Shown: piece by piece, positions 1-11,595 of the stretch
Numbering within the stretch: the first letter of the stretch is position 1
Layout of the letters: every line of letters starts with the position of its first letter
Origin: Macrosoma leucophasiata
Taxonomy: Eukaryota; Arthropoda; Insecta; Lepidoptera; Hedylidae
Reading direction: 5' to 3'
DNA length: 64,000 bases
Assembly: GCA_036365455.1 (NCBI GenBank)
Contig: JAWQUS010000002.1
Location: forward strand, 7,316,001 to 7,380,000
The notes under the pieces: model-generated
The model's input: the letters and a program-made list of their open reading frames with translations, nothing else
Database searches by the model: none
Told to the model about the DNA's origin: nothing
Translations under genes and position numbers: made by a program

Positions 1-1138
1 TTGAATGCATTTACCTTTGTAAATGCACCCCTTACACAATATAATTTAGTTAATTAAATCCTACCGAAGATATTCGTGTACAATATTGAAGTTAATTATT
101 CTTAGGGATAGATCAAAATAATGTAAGCTTTAGCCAAACTTTTCAACGTAAACGCAAAATACATACAAATCATCTTCTTCAATCACTCGGAACTTTGAAA
201 AAAAAATACATTGCGTCATTATTGATATCGAGCAAAAAATACTTTTGTGGCTTTTTTATTATTAGTTGTATAGCGGAAACATGAATAACTACATAACTGA
301 AATTTCAACTGTCTAGCTATCACGGTTCATAATATACAGTCTGGTGACAGACAGACGAGCATCACGGATGACCCTCGACTATATATAATCTGCTATCAAG
401 TCGATGGTTTTTCACCTTTTTGGTAGGGAACCCTAGAAAAGGAAGAAACATTTCAAATTTCCTTCATCAATTAATCTGGAAGATTGATGCGCAGTTTAAA
501 ATTTCCACACGAAAATTAATAAGCTATTAGCATAAATCATCATAGTGAGACTGAGCTGTTTATAACTTCCAAATACGTCTGTTGAATTATATTTCAGCAG
601 AATACCAAGCAATTAAGCGAAACTACAATTTAACAAACTAATGACTTCATGATGGATGGAAGTTAAATTATGATAGTTCATCAAACTTTTTAATTGAACA
701 TTAAAATAACTGTTTTACTAATTTAACTCAGGAAGTCATTAAAAAGATAATTGCGTGAAAATAATTCATTTCTCCTACACGTTAATTCGGAAAAATGACG
801 TCTTCAGTAATACAAATTGAGTTTTCAAACCTAAAAACACCATTATTGTTAAAACGCATGCGATATTGAGAGTATCAAAACAAAAAAAAATAGATTTAAA
901 ACGAAAAACACGAAACAAAAGCGTATCTCAGTGGTGGTAGAGCTCCATAAATAACCGGCACAGAGGCAAACAGCTTATAAGTTTGAAATCTCTGGTTTTT
1001 ATGACATGAATCATGATTCATAGGTTTATTTATATGCAATAAATTATAATATAAAATTGGGCATTTGCCCTACTACTATTTAGTATACAATACTATTTAG
1101 TAGGCAAGTACAAAATTAAGAAATTTGACTGATTTTGT
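1..1138. other. Intergenic, no gene seen
   Basis: AT-rich sequence without a supported open frame or splice-linked exon. A short stretch near 338-430 with a GACAGACAGAC run and 930-1010 with GGTGGTAGAGCTCC look like decayed repeat fragments. Confidence 0.6.
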
Positions 1139-1203
1139 CACACGATGAAAGAAGACGTTCTAAAATGTTCCATACTTTATGGAACGTCTCCTTTCATCGT
1201 GTA
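1139..1203. repeat. Imperfect hairpin
   Basis: The left arm ACACGATGAAAGAAGACG and the right arm CGTCTCCTTTCATCGTGT pair with one mismatch. An inner GTTCCATA/TATGGAAC pair surrounds a 3-nt loop, and the left arm carries about 9 unpaired bases. It could be a tiny fold-back element; no target duplication was identified. Confidence 0.6.
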
Positions 1204-1524
1204 ACTTGGGCCCGCACCTTGTAGGTACACTACATAATAATATATTGAGAGAAGAAGCATAAAATACTAAATCATTTTCAGCTATTTTAATCGGTTATAG
1301 TAGGAGAGATATTGAACCGTCCGAGTAACGTTGGCCCTGTAAGGCTAGAAATTTTTGTAGGGTTGAATCATAACATGCTAAGTACAAAAACCATCGCCTG
1401 GCAAGGATCAACCCGTCACGTCATCTGGAATTTGTCCTTTATTTAAGTCATTTTAGAGTCTAGACTCCAAAATTCAGCACTCGAAATCAATATTTAGTTT
1501 TAGAAAATGTCATGCATTTTCTTT

Positions 1525-1816
1525 TTCTTTATGTATCGAAGATTGCAAGGCAAACAAGCATGCAGTTAACATGGATGTTAAGATGATTGGAGCCTTGAGG
1601 CATCTACACTAAAACCAGAGATCAAAATGCAGATGACCTCTACAGATTCGTTGCCACTTCTGAGACCTTAGTTGTTATGTCTCTGTGATAGTTATTACCA
1701 TCTGGCCAGAACACGATAGTGCTGAATACTACCATTTAGCGGTAAATAGATTTGCATTAGATAATGCAGTGGTGCCTACGCCCTCAAGTTCCTACACTGG
1801 AACTCTACCACCAGTA
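1525..1816 (-). repeat. SINE-A copy, diverged
   Basis: Diverged copy of the family described at 1880-2182, ending with the conserved CTCTACCACCAGTA terminus. It lies 63 bp from the next copy in the same orientation. Confidence 0.7.
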
Positions 1817-1879
1817 AAATTTCGTTTCATTTCGCTCGAAAATGATTGAAGTTGATAAAAAATACGAACCAGATAAATC

Positions 1880-2182
1880 CATTTTTTTTTTTATGTAATT
1901 GAAGTGGTAAACAAGCATGCAGTTCACATTGATGTTAAGTGATGACTGCAGCCTATAGACACCCACACAAAGACCAAGGTCAAAATGCAGATGCGTTACC
2001 ACTCCTGAGGCCTAAGGTCTTATGCTTCTGTGCCGGAAATTACAGGGCCGTACATTACCACCTGACCGGAACACGATGGTGTTGAACACTACCATTTAGC
2101 GGCAAGTAAGTTTAGTAGCAAGTAGGGTAATGCGGTGGTGCCTACGCCCGCGAGCTCCGTCACTGGAGCTCTACCACCAGTA
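1880..2182 (-). repeat. SINE-A, near full-length
   Basis: Best minus-strand example of the commonest repeat in the window. In its sense direction it starts TACTGGTGGTAGAGCTCCAG, which resembles a pol III A box. It runs about 290 bp and ends in TTGCCACTTCAATTACAT followed by an A-run, seen here as the T-run at 1880-1892. The A-tail fixes the orientation. Over 20 full or partial copies occur in both orientations. A short tailed retroposon moved by a LINE is the simplest reading; I do not assign a published name. Confidence 0.8.
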
Positions 2183-2304
2183 AGTATAGGAAACTTATAC
2201 GTCGACATATTGCAGTATACATCCTAACTCCTTACGGTTAAGGCAAAGATACCTATAACTTCTTTTGTGAGCTCATTGTATTCTCTTTGAGTGCCACTAA
2301 GGTT

Positions 2305-2367
2305 AAGTTAACAACTGCCTAAGGGAGACCACTGAGTCAGTGGTCTCCCTTAGGCAGTTGTTAACTT
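2305..2367. repeat. Perfect 31-bp palindrome
   Basis: Arms 2305-2335 and 2337-2367 are exact reverse complements around a single G at 2336. The left arm starts AAGTTAACAACTGCCTAAGG. There is no mismatch, which is rare in a region of decayed repeats and implies a recent origin or selection. Confidence 0.9.
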
Positions 2368-2382
2368 TTATTTAGGCTGAGA

Positions 2383-2476
2383 GCGCCCTCTACGCTCGCC
2401 ATTTGCCCGGTGAAGTAGACTAGTGCCAGAGAATATTGCTAGTGCCGTTCCGAGACATGAGCCTACATGAGACCAT
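2383..2476 (+). repeat. Jockey-type LINE 3' tail fragment
   Basis: CTCGCCATTTGCCCGG and AAGTAGACTAGTGCC match, in reverse complement, the 3' untranslated end of the Jockey-like fragment at 50342-51425. Only the 3' end is present, as in a heavily 5'-truncated insertion. Confidence 0.55.
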
Positions 2477-2477
2477 A

Positions 2478-3470
2478 TAAAAAACCGGTCAAGTGCGTGT
2501 CGGGCTACGCACAGTGTAGGGTTCCGTAGGTTTGTTTTTTGGTTTATTAATATTTTCTATGGAGTTGTCAATATTTTCGAGTAAACTACATATGGTCGAC
2601 TATTGCTCGCAAACTTGTAAAGCCAAGTTAAGTGTGATAGTTTTCCTTTTAATTTCGTTATATATAGCTACTATTGCCGTAACGTTAGAATTTTTAACAA
2701 CGACCGTTTAGTTGGTAGTGGATGGGGAAACTTGACTCTAACGAAAATTGCCACTTTAAAGCTTGATAAGTCACGAACAAAACTGAATCTAAAAATTATA
2801 TTTGCACACCCCTAACGTTTTTGAAAGACCTATCCAACGGTATCCACACTATAAAGAAAACGAAAATAAAATAAATCATCCGCGCGTTACGTGTAGGGGA
2901 GGTACCCTACATTTTTTTTTTCATGTTTTTATTCTATTACTTTGTCGGCGTGATTAAGGTGTATAATAATAATAATAATAATGGCAACCCATTATACGTC
3001 CCACTGCTGGGCACGAGTCTCTCCCCTTTTTTTGGGGAGGCCTGGAGCTTACTCCACCACGCTGCTCCAATGCGGATTGGTGGAGGTGGGTGGGTTAGTG
3101 GCCAACCCACTGTCGGATGTTTTCAAACCGCCCATAAGGCCTTCGACAAGGTTTAACGACTGCTATCCATCGATAGCAACCGGGACCGACGGCTTAACGT
3201 GCCCTCCGAAGCACGGAAACGCACATTTAATTTGCCACTAGCGGTCACCCATCACACTATACGACCGCGCCCGTAGTGCTTAACCGAGCAGATCGCTTAC
3301 GATCTACACCAGCCGCTGGGCCATGCGCGCTTCCGATTCCGATTAAGGTGTATTTGTGCCAAATTTCAAGTCTCTAGTATCAATAGTTTTTGCGTTAAAC
3401 CGCGGACAGACAGACAGACAGACATGGCGAAACTATAAGGGTTCCTTGTTTACTACGGAGCCCTTAAAAG
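2478..3470 (+). repeat. Repeat J, interrupted by a SINE
   Basis: Starts AAAACCGGTCAAGTGCGTGT and ends with GACAGACAGACAGACATGG then AAGGGTTCCTTGTTTACTAC. A reverse-oriented copy is at 40941-41757. A SINE-B (2965-3340) splits it, and its 13-bp target sequence occurs on both sides. No coding capacity is visible, so this is probably non-autonomous; the superfamily is not clear from the ends. Confidence 0.7.
2965..3340 (-). repeat. SINE-B with 13-bp target duplication
   Basis: In sense direction it begins GAAGCGCGCATGGCCCAGCG, continues with GTGTAGATCGTAAGCGATCT and ends in an (ATT)n tract, seen on plus as AATAATAAT. The duplication GATTAAGGTGTAT is at 2952-2964 and 3341-3353. About 7 extra bases (3334-3340) sit between the SINE 5' end and the right duplication. 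Other copies are at 12236, 20935 and 63647. Confidence 0.88.
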
Positions 3471-3473
3471 TAT

Positions 3474-3534
3474 ATTAGGTAATGCGGTGGTGCCTACGCC
3501 CATGAGCTCCGTCACTGGAGCTCTATCACCAGTA
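3474..3534 (-). repeat. SINE-A 5'-end fragment
   Basis: Only about 60 bp of the family, ending in CTCTATCACCAGTA. It abuts the end of repeat J. Confidence 0.65.
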
Positions 3535-4091
3535 AATATCTATGCATACATCTAATGCTTATGCCATTTCCAGTTCTTCTCACTAGATAACTGACCTCCT
3601 GCTTCGATTCCACTTGAACTTGGCCTTATTTTTAAATTAGACAAACTATCTTAACATTCAAGAATAATTTGTAAATTTTATTCTAGTATGTTGATTAGAA
3701 ACATTTGAATTTAATTTCAATTGCCTCGACGCAGTGACCGGCACGTGATTTGACAATAAAAAGGCATTACTTCTCGGCCTCAGGTCTCGAGATTTTTGTT
3801 TTTGTCAATAAGAAATCTTTTCAGTGGTATCCCAGGTATCGTAATGGCGATATTTTACGTTTGAAAAAATGATGTGCCTTCGGATAACATATTTATAATC
3901 AACACAATTTGCAAGAGAGTATATAAACGCATTTACGAATATTAGTGTTTTAAAATAACGCAAAATAAATTAAATAAAAAAATAGTAATTCAAATGACTT
4001 GAATTAATTGGAGTTCTGTTAGTTCTAAAGAGTTTTCGATTGTAAGATAATATAACATATCTATTAGAAAAAACTTGTTATAAGTAAGGAA

Positions 4092-4220
4092 AACGGCAAA
4101 AAAGCATACAGCTCACATTGATGTTAAGTGATGACTGCAGCCTATAGACATCTACATAAAAACCAGAGGTCAAAATGCAGATGCGTTGCTACCCCTGAGA
4201 CCTAAATTGTCATGTTCGGT
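4092..4220 (-). repeat. SINE-A fragment
   Basis: Contains the 3' half of the family (GTTAAGTGATGACTGCAGCC) and breaks off before the A-box end. Confidence 0.65.
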
Positions 4221-4681
4221 TGGCTCACTGCAATGATAAATAAATTGAACGCATGTAATTACGATCATAGACAAAAGAAGTAAAACAACAAGAAAAAGTT
4301 TGCTATCCTATTCTTTTCTGTAATCACTAAAAACATTAAGAAAATATCAGACACACAATACAAAATTGAGGGCAACATTGAATTTGGGGCTGACGTTGCT
4401 TTGTGAAAAACAAAAGCGATTAAACGAGTTGTGAGGGCGGCGACGACGGCGACGTGTCACCGACCGACACCTCACCTTATCACACGTTACACAACAAATC
4501 AACAGAAAATAACTGCCATTATATTGGAGACAAACGAATGGAGAATTAAAAGTTGCTCAAAGGTATATCCAAACTTGTGCTTCTAATTATTTTTTGATGT
4601 CATCGAATGCGCCAACTCTGTATGATCATTAGGATGAAGGTAAAAATGGACGTAACACCTTAAACAACACCTTGAGCACAA

Positions 4682-4896
4682 CGCGGACACTCCGCCAAAA
4701 TTCCATACAAACGCTTAATTTGGTTTCTATTATACAGACATCAATCAGTGACGTGTATTTACACGCGCACCTGTGTACGTAGCACGTACAAAATACCAAC
4801 CGTCGCCCATTAGAGGGGAAGGGGCTGAGTGATGCGGGCGAATCGGGCGGGACGTCGAAGTGTCCATTCTATACGTAGTATTATTACATATTCTCT
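4682..4896 (+). repeat. Repeat E, copy 1
   Basis: About 215 bp running from CGCGGACACTCCGCCAAAAT to ATTATTACATATTCTCT, with the inner signature CGGGCGGGACGTCG. It recurs at 12811-13031 (reverse) and 45082-45287. No open frame and no poly-A were seen. The copies are similar along their whole length, so it is a defined mobile or duplicated unit of unknown class. Confidence 0.7.
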
Positions 4897-6660
4897 CCCT
4901 TGAGTTAAACCAGTGTCAAACTGGCCAATAAGAGTGTTGTCTCCAGTCGATGTGGCGTTTGCCAGCCGGGCCTCATCCTGCTCGAGCCTCCCACGTGTCT
5001 TGCTTATGAATCAATTATAGCATTTTTGAGTAAGTAATATCGATTGGAAAGATTATTTATCGAACTAAGCAATTCAATTTTTGTTTTGCAAAAGAGAGCA
5101 GTACAGCAGTGGTCACCCGTCACATACCCGACCGGACCCATATCGCTTAATAAATAAAAATTAAAAGGGCATTTTCTAGTGGACCAAACTATGAATCTAA
5201 ACCATTCTCAAAACACACACAATAATGAATCATCAAAATCGGTCCAGCAGTTACGGACGAGTTCAGTAACATACTCGTATCTACACAACACACGCACACA
5301 AAAAAGATGAGTGAATGATACAATTAAATTTAGAAATTGAAATGAAAATAGGAATGCAGTCTTTATTTCTTTGTTACTTAGGTATTTAAGTCGAATATTA
5401 TTAATCAAAATAAAAGAATTGAATACTATCAAATAATCAAAAATTGAATATAATCAAAATTATTTATAGGGAGGTTAATTTTTATAAAAAATAATTTGAA
5501 ACCTGTTACCCTGACAACCGGTTTCTTAGCTCATCGTATTAAATATACCAATCCAGCATTGCTAAAAAGTCGTTCACTGGGACAATTGATGGAAGAGAAG
5601 ATAGGTATTGCCATAGATATAGTTCCGTAAAGCCCTGAATATTTCGAACTTTATAGTTGCTTACGCGTTTAAACATAATATTGTATGTAATGTATCAATA
5701 AAATTAAAACAAACTAGCAAGGAACAGCGCCAGTGGCGGGAGGGGAGGTCTCGCTCGCTTGTTCGGCCCGGCATCGCGCTGCGGCGTGTGTGTGCATTGC
5801 CATGGATACGAGACGCGCATGCGCAATGTAATTCCTCATAAATTCCTCCTAAATTTTGAGGAAGCGGTAGCGGTAGAGGATTTTTTTGTTTTTATTTATG
5901 AGGATGCGGAAACGGTTGAGGAACCCAAAATATTGCGGAACTTCTTCATTATGAGGAAGAGAAAGAGGAATCCCCAACAACTCTACATTGTGCTACCGGA
6001 ACGTATGTTGAAGCTTCGAAATTTGTCATTGATATGTGCCTTTAAAACAGGCGATAAAAGCAATGGGGTCCAAAGTCCAATGTTTGAATACCGACTTATT
6101 ATTTTCGATGCATGGTTGATGTTTCGATATAACACTTATGCGAAATTATGATATTATTAATTCGTAGATTATTCACTCATATAAATTACGAATACTTCAA
6201 GTTGTGACGTAGTTAATTGCAAGAATCGAAGCAAACCGCACTTAAAACACTTTAGAACTCCTGGTACCGGGTTGCACTCACAATTTTCAGCATTCCTTTA
6301 ACACTTATTTAGTAGGTCTTAATTTTAGATAACACTTGACCGAAAAGTATTGATAGTTGTCCACTGGATGAAACGTTTATCTATATTGTATTCACAGTTT
6401 TCAAATTTTAAATAAATTTTTAACACGGAGTTAACGTTTACGTGAGGACAGCGCACTCTCTCCTTCATAAATGCCACTACATAAATGCCACCACATTGGC
6501 ACAATTTAAGAAACTTAATACGAGTACCTATAATACTTAAATGATGTATCTCAATAACATCACTAGTAGATTACCTAGTTAATAAGTGAAGAGCTACGCG
6601 TGGACGATATCATCCACGAACAATATGAAAGAAATCAAAAAAGCTTACATTTTTGTAAAT
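4897..6660. other. Intergenic, no supported gene
   Basis: A 130-codon open frame at 5759-6151 starts without an ATG and shows no recognisable domain or splice context. 5170-5310 resembles the end of a retroposon (ATCAAAATCGGTCCAGCAG). A GC-rich patch lies at 5710-5830 with no further evidence of a promoter. Confidence 0.5.
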
Positions 6661-6671
6661 TTATAACGTGT

Positions 6672-7095
6672 ATCAATTTTCTGCAAGTTACCCAGTACGT
6701 CGAAGTTTGATAATGTGCCCGGAGATGTCAACAGGCTCGTCACCTGTTACCCAAAACGTAAACGGCGATCGTGGGTGTTTGCATGTATCAATGCATTTAC
6801 CTCTACCCTACCCCTTCGGGCAGTGGCGGATTTACAAATTTGCCGGTAGGCTATTATTTTTGCCGCCCCTATATCTTGATATCGTAGTTTACAATCATAT
6901 CAATTAGGAATATTTTCTTTCAATAAAATTACAGCTTTAAGTTTTATACTTCATTATCCTGAAGTTAAGCAAATAGAAATAAAAAAAATATGAACTAATT
7001 CTGCCGCCCCTTAAAATTTGCCGCCCTAGGCTCCAGCCTACTCAGCCTGCTGGTAAATCCACCACTGCCTTCGGGGATCACAGGCCTGAAGTTAT
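6672..7095 (+). repeat. SINE-C copy split by a hAT MITE
   Basis: The 3' half of SINE-C (compare 52638-52944) is recognisable from TTGATAATGTGCCCGGAGAT and ends CCTTCGGGGATCACAGGCCT. The MITE at 6821-7067 lies inside it, so the SINE is the older insertion. Confidence 0.75.
6821..7067. mobile_element. hAT-type MITE, 247 bp
   Basis: Terminal inverted repeats are CAGTGGCGGATTTAC on the left and GTAAATCCACCACTG on the right, one mismatch apart. The flanking 8-bp duplication CCTTCGGG is perfect (6813-6820 and 7068-7075). An 8-bp duplication and CAGTGG ends are hallmarks of the hAT superfamily. There is no coding capacity, so it would have been moved in trans. Confidence 0.92.
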
Positions 7096-7235
7096 CGTAT
7101 ATCGTGTATACCCAACGACGAAAATTGTGCATGAGGAGTACTTGTATGTGGTATTGGGCTGCGCAATGAGAATGATTTTAGGTTTTAGTTTTAATAAATA
7201 AATAAATAAATATTTATCAAATTTATACACTTATT

Positions 7236-7426
7236 ACTAGCGGCCCGCCCCGGCTTCGCCCGCGCTGCTCTGCTCCTATTAGTCATAGCGTAATGTAAGC
7301 TAGCCTATCTCTCAAGTTGGATCGAACTGCACATGGTGTGCGAATTTTATTATAATCGGTTAAGTGGTTTAGGAGTCCATTGAGGACAAACATTGTGACA
7401 CGAGATTTATATATATTAAGATATAC
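7236..7426 (+). repeat. Repeat F, young copy
   Basis: Starts ACTAGCGGCCCGCCCCGGCT and ends in an AT-rich TTATATATATTAAGATATA. A near-identical copy (only a few differences over about 190 bp) lies at 27125-27314 inside a LINE. Such near-identity points to recent activity. This end sequence is common in Lepidoptera; whether it is an RTE-derived SINE or another class is not settled here. Confidence 0.7.
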
Positions 7427-7979
7427 CTAGTACATGTGAATATTAAAAATAAAAACCTTTTTATAAGAAAACATCATCATCATTTCAGCAAAAAAAACGT
7501 AAACTGCTAGACAAAAGCCACACCATACAACCAGCCCACCATAGATCTTCTGGTAAATATGTACAGTGGTTTTGTGGGTTTTGGAGTCGTTAAAATACAA
7601 AAGGTTTTTAGTGTGTGTAGTACTTAATATGATATCGTTGCCTAAGTTCTAACAGTAAAGGAGTACTATATTAAGTACTACTGCCAGCGTCAGCTCATGT
7701 CATCAAGTTGCATGTTCATAGCAAGACGTGACAACTCTTACATGCAAACACCTTATAGTTTTAGTTTGCGTTGGGCTCTCTATATGTTGGGTCTGTTTTT
7801 AAGTAACTTACATAAAAAACAAACAGCTCAACATAGAAACTCCTCGTTTTATAAAGTCGGGTAAAAATAAAAACATGAACCTAATTAAGGAGTCAGTTGC
7901 ACTAGTCGGAGAAGTTGAGGACTTCCTTGGTTTTGTACAAGAGACAATGATTTCACCGCTAAAATTTCATTGTGTAGAG

Positions 7980-8162
7980 CAGAGGTTCTCAAACTATTTT
8001 TCTTGTAGACCCCTTTCAATTTTATTCTGGTTTCGGTGGACCCCCTTACTACATTTATATCACTTTCCCATATATCCCATTTTTATTTACGCATATACGT
8101 AGACCCCATCGAGTCTCCCATAGACCCCAGGGGGTCCACCTGGACCACTTTGGGAACCACTG
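7980..8162. mobile_element. hAT-type MITE, 183 bp
   Basis: Ends are CAGAGGTTCTCAAACT and ACTTTGGGAACCACTG, matching the CAG(N)GGTTC type typical of hAT elements. The interior repeats TAGACCCC motifs. Flanks GTGTAGAG (7972-7979) and GTGTGGAC (8163-8170) agree at 6 of 8 bases, consistent with a decayed 8-bp target duplication. Confidence 0.75.
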
Positions 8163-8170
8163 GTGTGGAC

Positions 8171-9604
8171 GTACCTAGTATAGAGAATAAAATAAAGCTA
8201 AAATTATCTTGTTAATAATCCACATTGACTTGGTATGCTCCTAGCTACCTCTATGCTTTTATGGTCAAACAGGTACTGTGTTAGTGCAAATTAGCATCTA
8301 AGTGGTAATTTATCCTTTCCCGCTTGCGAATCCCGAGCATTCTACTCGTACAGTTAATAAATCTACATAATTATTGTTTATAAATTCATCTCATATACAT
8401 ATTGGAAATGTTAAGAACAGGCAGTGATTAAAGATGACATTTATATCCTATACCGGTAGTATTTCAAGAAAAACCACGCAATGGCACATTTAATTGATCA
8501 TCGTCAAAATTAGCTATTTTGACAATTGTCATATTCATAATACAAATCTAATTGAAATAATAAGCATCCGTAAAAAATTTGAAACATGATTTGCACCGTG
8601 CCTTAAATAAAAAAATATGATTGAAAATATTTATCTCACCTGTTAATTATTTTCCAGTAACTTTAGAAATAGATGACACGATTACAACGTACTGTAAAAT
8701 AGAACGCGTTGGGCGGGCGGCGCGGAGGCGGGCGGACTATAATCCGCACCGGAGAAGCCTTACCAACTGCCCTAACTGCAGTCCTTACTTCTATGAACCA
8801 ATAGTCGGTTTATTGTAAGGGTCGGTATACATTAGACTGGTGTTTTTTTTTAAAACAACTAGCCAGTTCTGTTTTCAAATTGATTTGACAGATATTGTTG
8901 TGTGAGACATTTTCACGTCACGACAAACACACGAGTGATTTAAAAGAGTTCCCTTTTTTTTCTTCTCAGGTACGGAACTCTACAAAACGATCATATAATT
9001 TTTTAGAACATTGTTCAATAAAAATTAATCGCTAACTGTGTTGCTAAGCGCAAAACGAGAACGACTGGCCCGATTTCCATAATTGTTTTTTTTTTCATAT
9101 TTGTAATTGTCCGGAAAAGTTCCTTATGAAAGAAACAAATAGGTAATTCTGCCAAAACTTAACGACCGTATTAACTTTTGTAATTTTAACCTTATGGTGC
9201 TTGACATGGTCAATCGAATGACAGACGCGCTGCAATAATCGTGTTTGTTTTAACTGTAACCATTGCTCCCGTGCAAAACCGGGGTGGGTCGCTAGTATAA
9301 AATAAAAGCCGATAAAAAACTAAGCATAATTAATTTGTCCAGAAAATTACCAAGAAGCAAAAAAGTTCCGATAACCACGCTAAGAAAATTATTTCATTGG
9401 ATGCTTTGATGATGAATTTAACAAAAAAAATACAACAATTTTGATAAAGGCCTATTGTGATTCACAATGATACGGTTCTACAAATTCGTTAATTAATGTT
9501 TATTGTTATTTACTCTTATAGAACTTGGAAACATATCTTTATTTTTTTATAATACTTTCATAACTAAGCCACCTAATCAATTTAGACGTAATTTAGTAGA
9601 TATA
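8171..9604. other. Intergenic, no supported gene
   Basis: A GC-rich patch at 8705-8780 follows a pyrimidine tract and CAG at 8657, but the open frame through it matches nothing I recognise. 8838-8940 shares AAATTGATTTGACAGATATT with 24490-24560, suggesting a shared unnamed repeat. Confidence 0.5.
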
Positions 9605-10312
9605 ATAATACATCTATACAAATAAATTAAAATTGGAGTGTCTGTTTCTAATATTACAATATCCGCTTTTTACTAAATGCATATGTATGTATACACGGTA
9701 CATATACCAATACAACATTTTTTATAATTTTTGTCTGTCTGTCTGTTTGGCGGGGCTAATCTTGGGAACGGCTGGACCGATTTTGACGGGACTTGCACTG
9801 GCAGATAGCTGATGTGATAAGGAGTAACTCAGGCCACTTTTATCTCCATACATCCATACATACATACATACCTACATACAAATAAGTAGATTTGGAGTGT
9901 ATCCGACTTTGACGGGACTTCCACGGGTAGGTAGCTGATGTAATAAGGAGTAACTTGGGCTACTTTTATCTCCATACATCCATACATACATATATAGGTA
10001 TCTACATACAAATAAGAAGAATTGAAATGTATCCGACTTTGACGGGACTTCCACGGGTAGGCAGCTGATGTAATAAGGAACAACTTAGGCTACTTTTATC
10101 TCCATACAACCAGACATACATACATGCTTACATACAAATAAATAGAATTTGAGTGTCTCCGATTTTGACGGGACTTTCACTGGCAGATAACTGATGTAAT
10201 AAGGAGTAACTTAGGCTACTTTTATACTAGCTGCACCCACGACTTCGTCCGGGTGTATACTGAACAATCATATTTTTCTCACGTGGACGAAGTCGCAGGC
10301 ACAGCTAGTAAT
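9605..10312 (+). repeat. Repeat G with four ~126-bp tandem units
   Basis: Begins CTATACAAATAAATTAAAAT, passes through (GTCT)n then GGCGGGGCTAATCTTGGG, and ends GTCGCAGGCACAGCTAGTA. The core motif GACGGGAC recurs at 9785, 9911, 10041 and 10167, giving unit spacings of 126, 130 and 126 bp. Each unit carries TCCATACATCCATACATAC. The last ~90 bp form an imperfect palindrome (ACTAGCTGCACCCACGACTT / GTCGCAGGCACAGCTAGT). Single-unit copies lie at 23812 and 30980, another four-unit copy at 37140. Confidence 0.8.
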
Positions 10313-11028
10313 TATTTAATCGTTACGAAACAAAATGGCATTTTGTGTTAAAATCACGGTCACGTCCAATTACACCCGAGTACGTAGATGAATTTAAAAG
10401 TACCTATTCCTTTAGTAAAAATTAGATGGCCTCTATATTTATAAAGTATTACTATAATAATGTCCATCGACTTTAATAATAACCTTTGATAAGCCTGTCA
10501 AGAATCAGGTACGCAACAAAATGAACAGTTACGCGGAATTGAAACATGCAAACGGATATAATAAAACCATAACGACTTATCAAGCTACAGTTAGCCTTCT
10601 CTGCCGCCTAGGGATGCAAACAATACTTATAAGTGTTTTTTATGTCTGGCAGTGGCAAAAAAGTACAGTTCAAGAGTAGATATTCGATATTACTCGTATT
10701 ATCTATTCTATGATGATGACCCTCAGACCGAATTTCGGACACGGCGGCCAATCCCAACTATGTTTACGCATACACTTGTGCACTATAATTTCTCCTAGAT
10801 AGTTGGCGTAGGAGAAATAGGAGAAGTAGGAGAAAAACGAATAATTCGTACTCTTAAAATTGAATATTATCTACGAAAATTCAATGTCTTTAATGTTTTA
10901 ATAGCATGTGACATCAGTGTGTACAAAATTGTTTATACTAAACTTGACTCTACTTGCTTAGATTGGTTACGTCAAATCATTACTTATATGAGTGCCATAA
11001 TTTTCTAAAGTCCCTTAAAATTAATTTA
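10313..11028. other. Intergenic, no gene seen
   Basis: No open frame or repeat that I can support, apart from a purine-rich (GGAGAAATA-like) run near 10805-10840. Confidence 0.55.
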
Positions 11029-11595
11029 CTTTTTTTTTATGTAATGGAATTGGCAAACAAGCACGCAGTTCACCACCCGAAGACCAAGGTCAAAATGTAG
11101 ATGCGTTACCACTCTTGAGACCTAAGATGTTATGCCTCTGTGCCGGAAATTACAGGGCCGTACATTATCACCTGCCCGGAACACGACACGCCACTCTCTT
11201 ACTGGTGGTAGAGCTCCAGTGATGGAGCTCGCGGGCGTAGGCCACCGCATTACCTAATAAACTTGCCGCTAAATGGTAGTGTTATTGTATTGTATTATAT
11301 ATGTATTCCGGTCAGGTGGTAATGTACGGCCCTGTAATTTCCGGCACAGAGGCATAATACCTAATGCCTCAGGAGTGGCAGCGCATCTGCATTTTGACCT
11401 CTGGTCATTGTGTGGGTGTCTACAGGCTGCAGTCATCACTTAACATCAATGTGAACTGCAAGCTTGTTTGCCACTTTTATTATATAAAAAAAAACACGAT
11501 AGTGCTGAACACTACCATTTCGTGGCATGTATTTTAAGTAATGCGGTGGCCTACGCCCGCGACCTCCGTCACTGGAGCTCTACCACCAGTGACGG
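11029..11595 (-). repeat. SINE-A split by another SINE-A
   Basis: The outer minus-strand copy occupies 11029-11186 and 11493-11595, joined conceptually at AACACGATAGTGCTGAAC. The outer copy ends in CTCTACCACCAGT. AACACGA flanks the inner copy (11180-11186 and 11493-11499), consistent with a short target duplication plus about 14 bp of filler on the left. Confidence 0.75.
11201..11492 (+). repeat. Inner SINE-A, plus strand
   Basis: Runs from ACTGGTGGTAGAGCTCCAG to an A-run after TTGCCACTTTTATTATAT. It is inserted in antisense into an older member of its own family (11029-11595), and an internal TATTGTATTGTATT has replaced a few family bases. Confidence 0.78.

Noticed and set aside
5759..6151. 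130-codon open frame
   Set aside because: No ATG start, no domain, repetitive Glu/Arg-rich stretches, and no splice or promoter context.
8621..8818. Open frame with a GC-rich core after a CAG
   Set aside because: It could be an exon by splice signal, but the residues match nothing and no partner exon was found.
10240..10312. Helitron 3' end
   Set aside because: The CTAGT tip and palindrome are suggestive, but the palindrome is far larger than a Helitron hairpin and no 5' TC end or Rep/helicase was seen.
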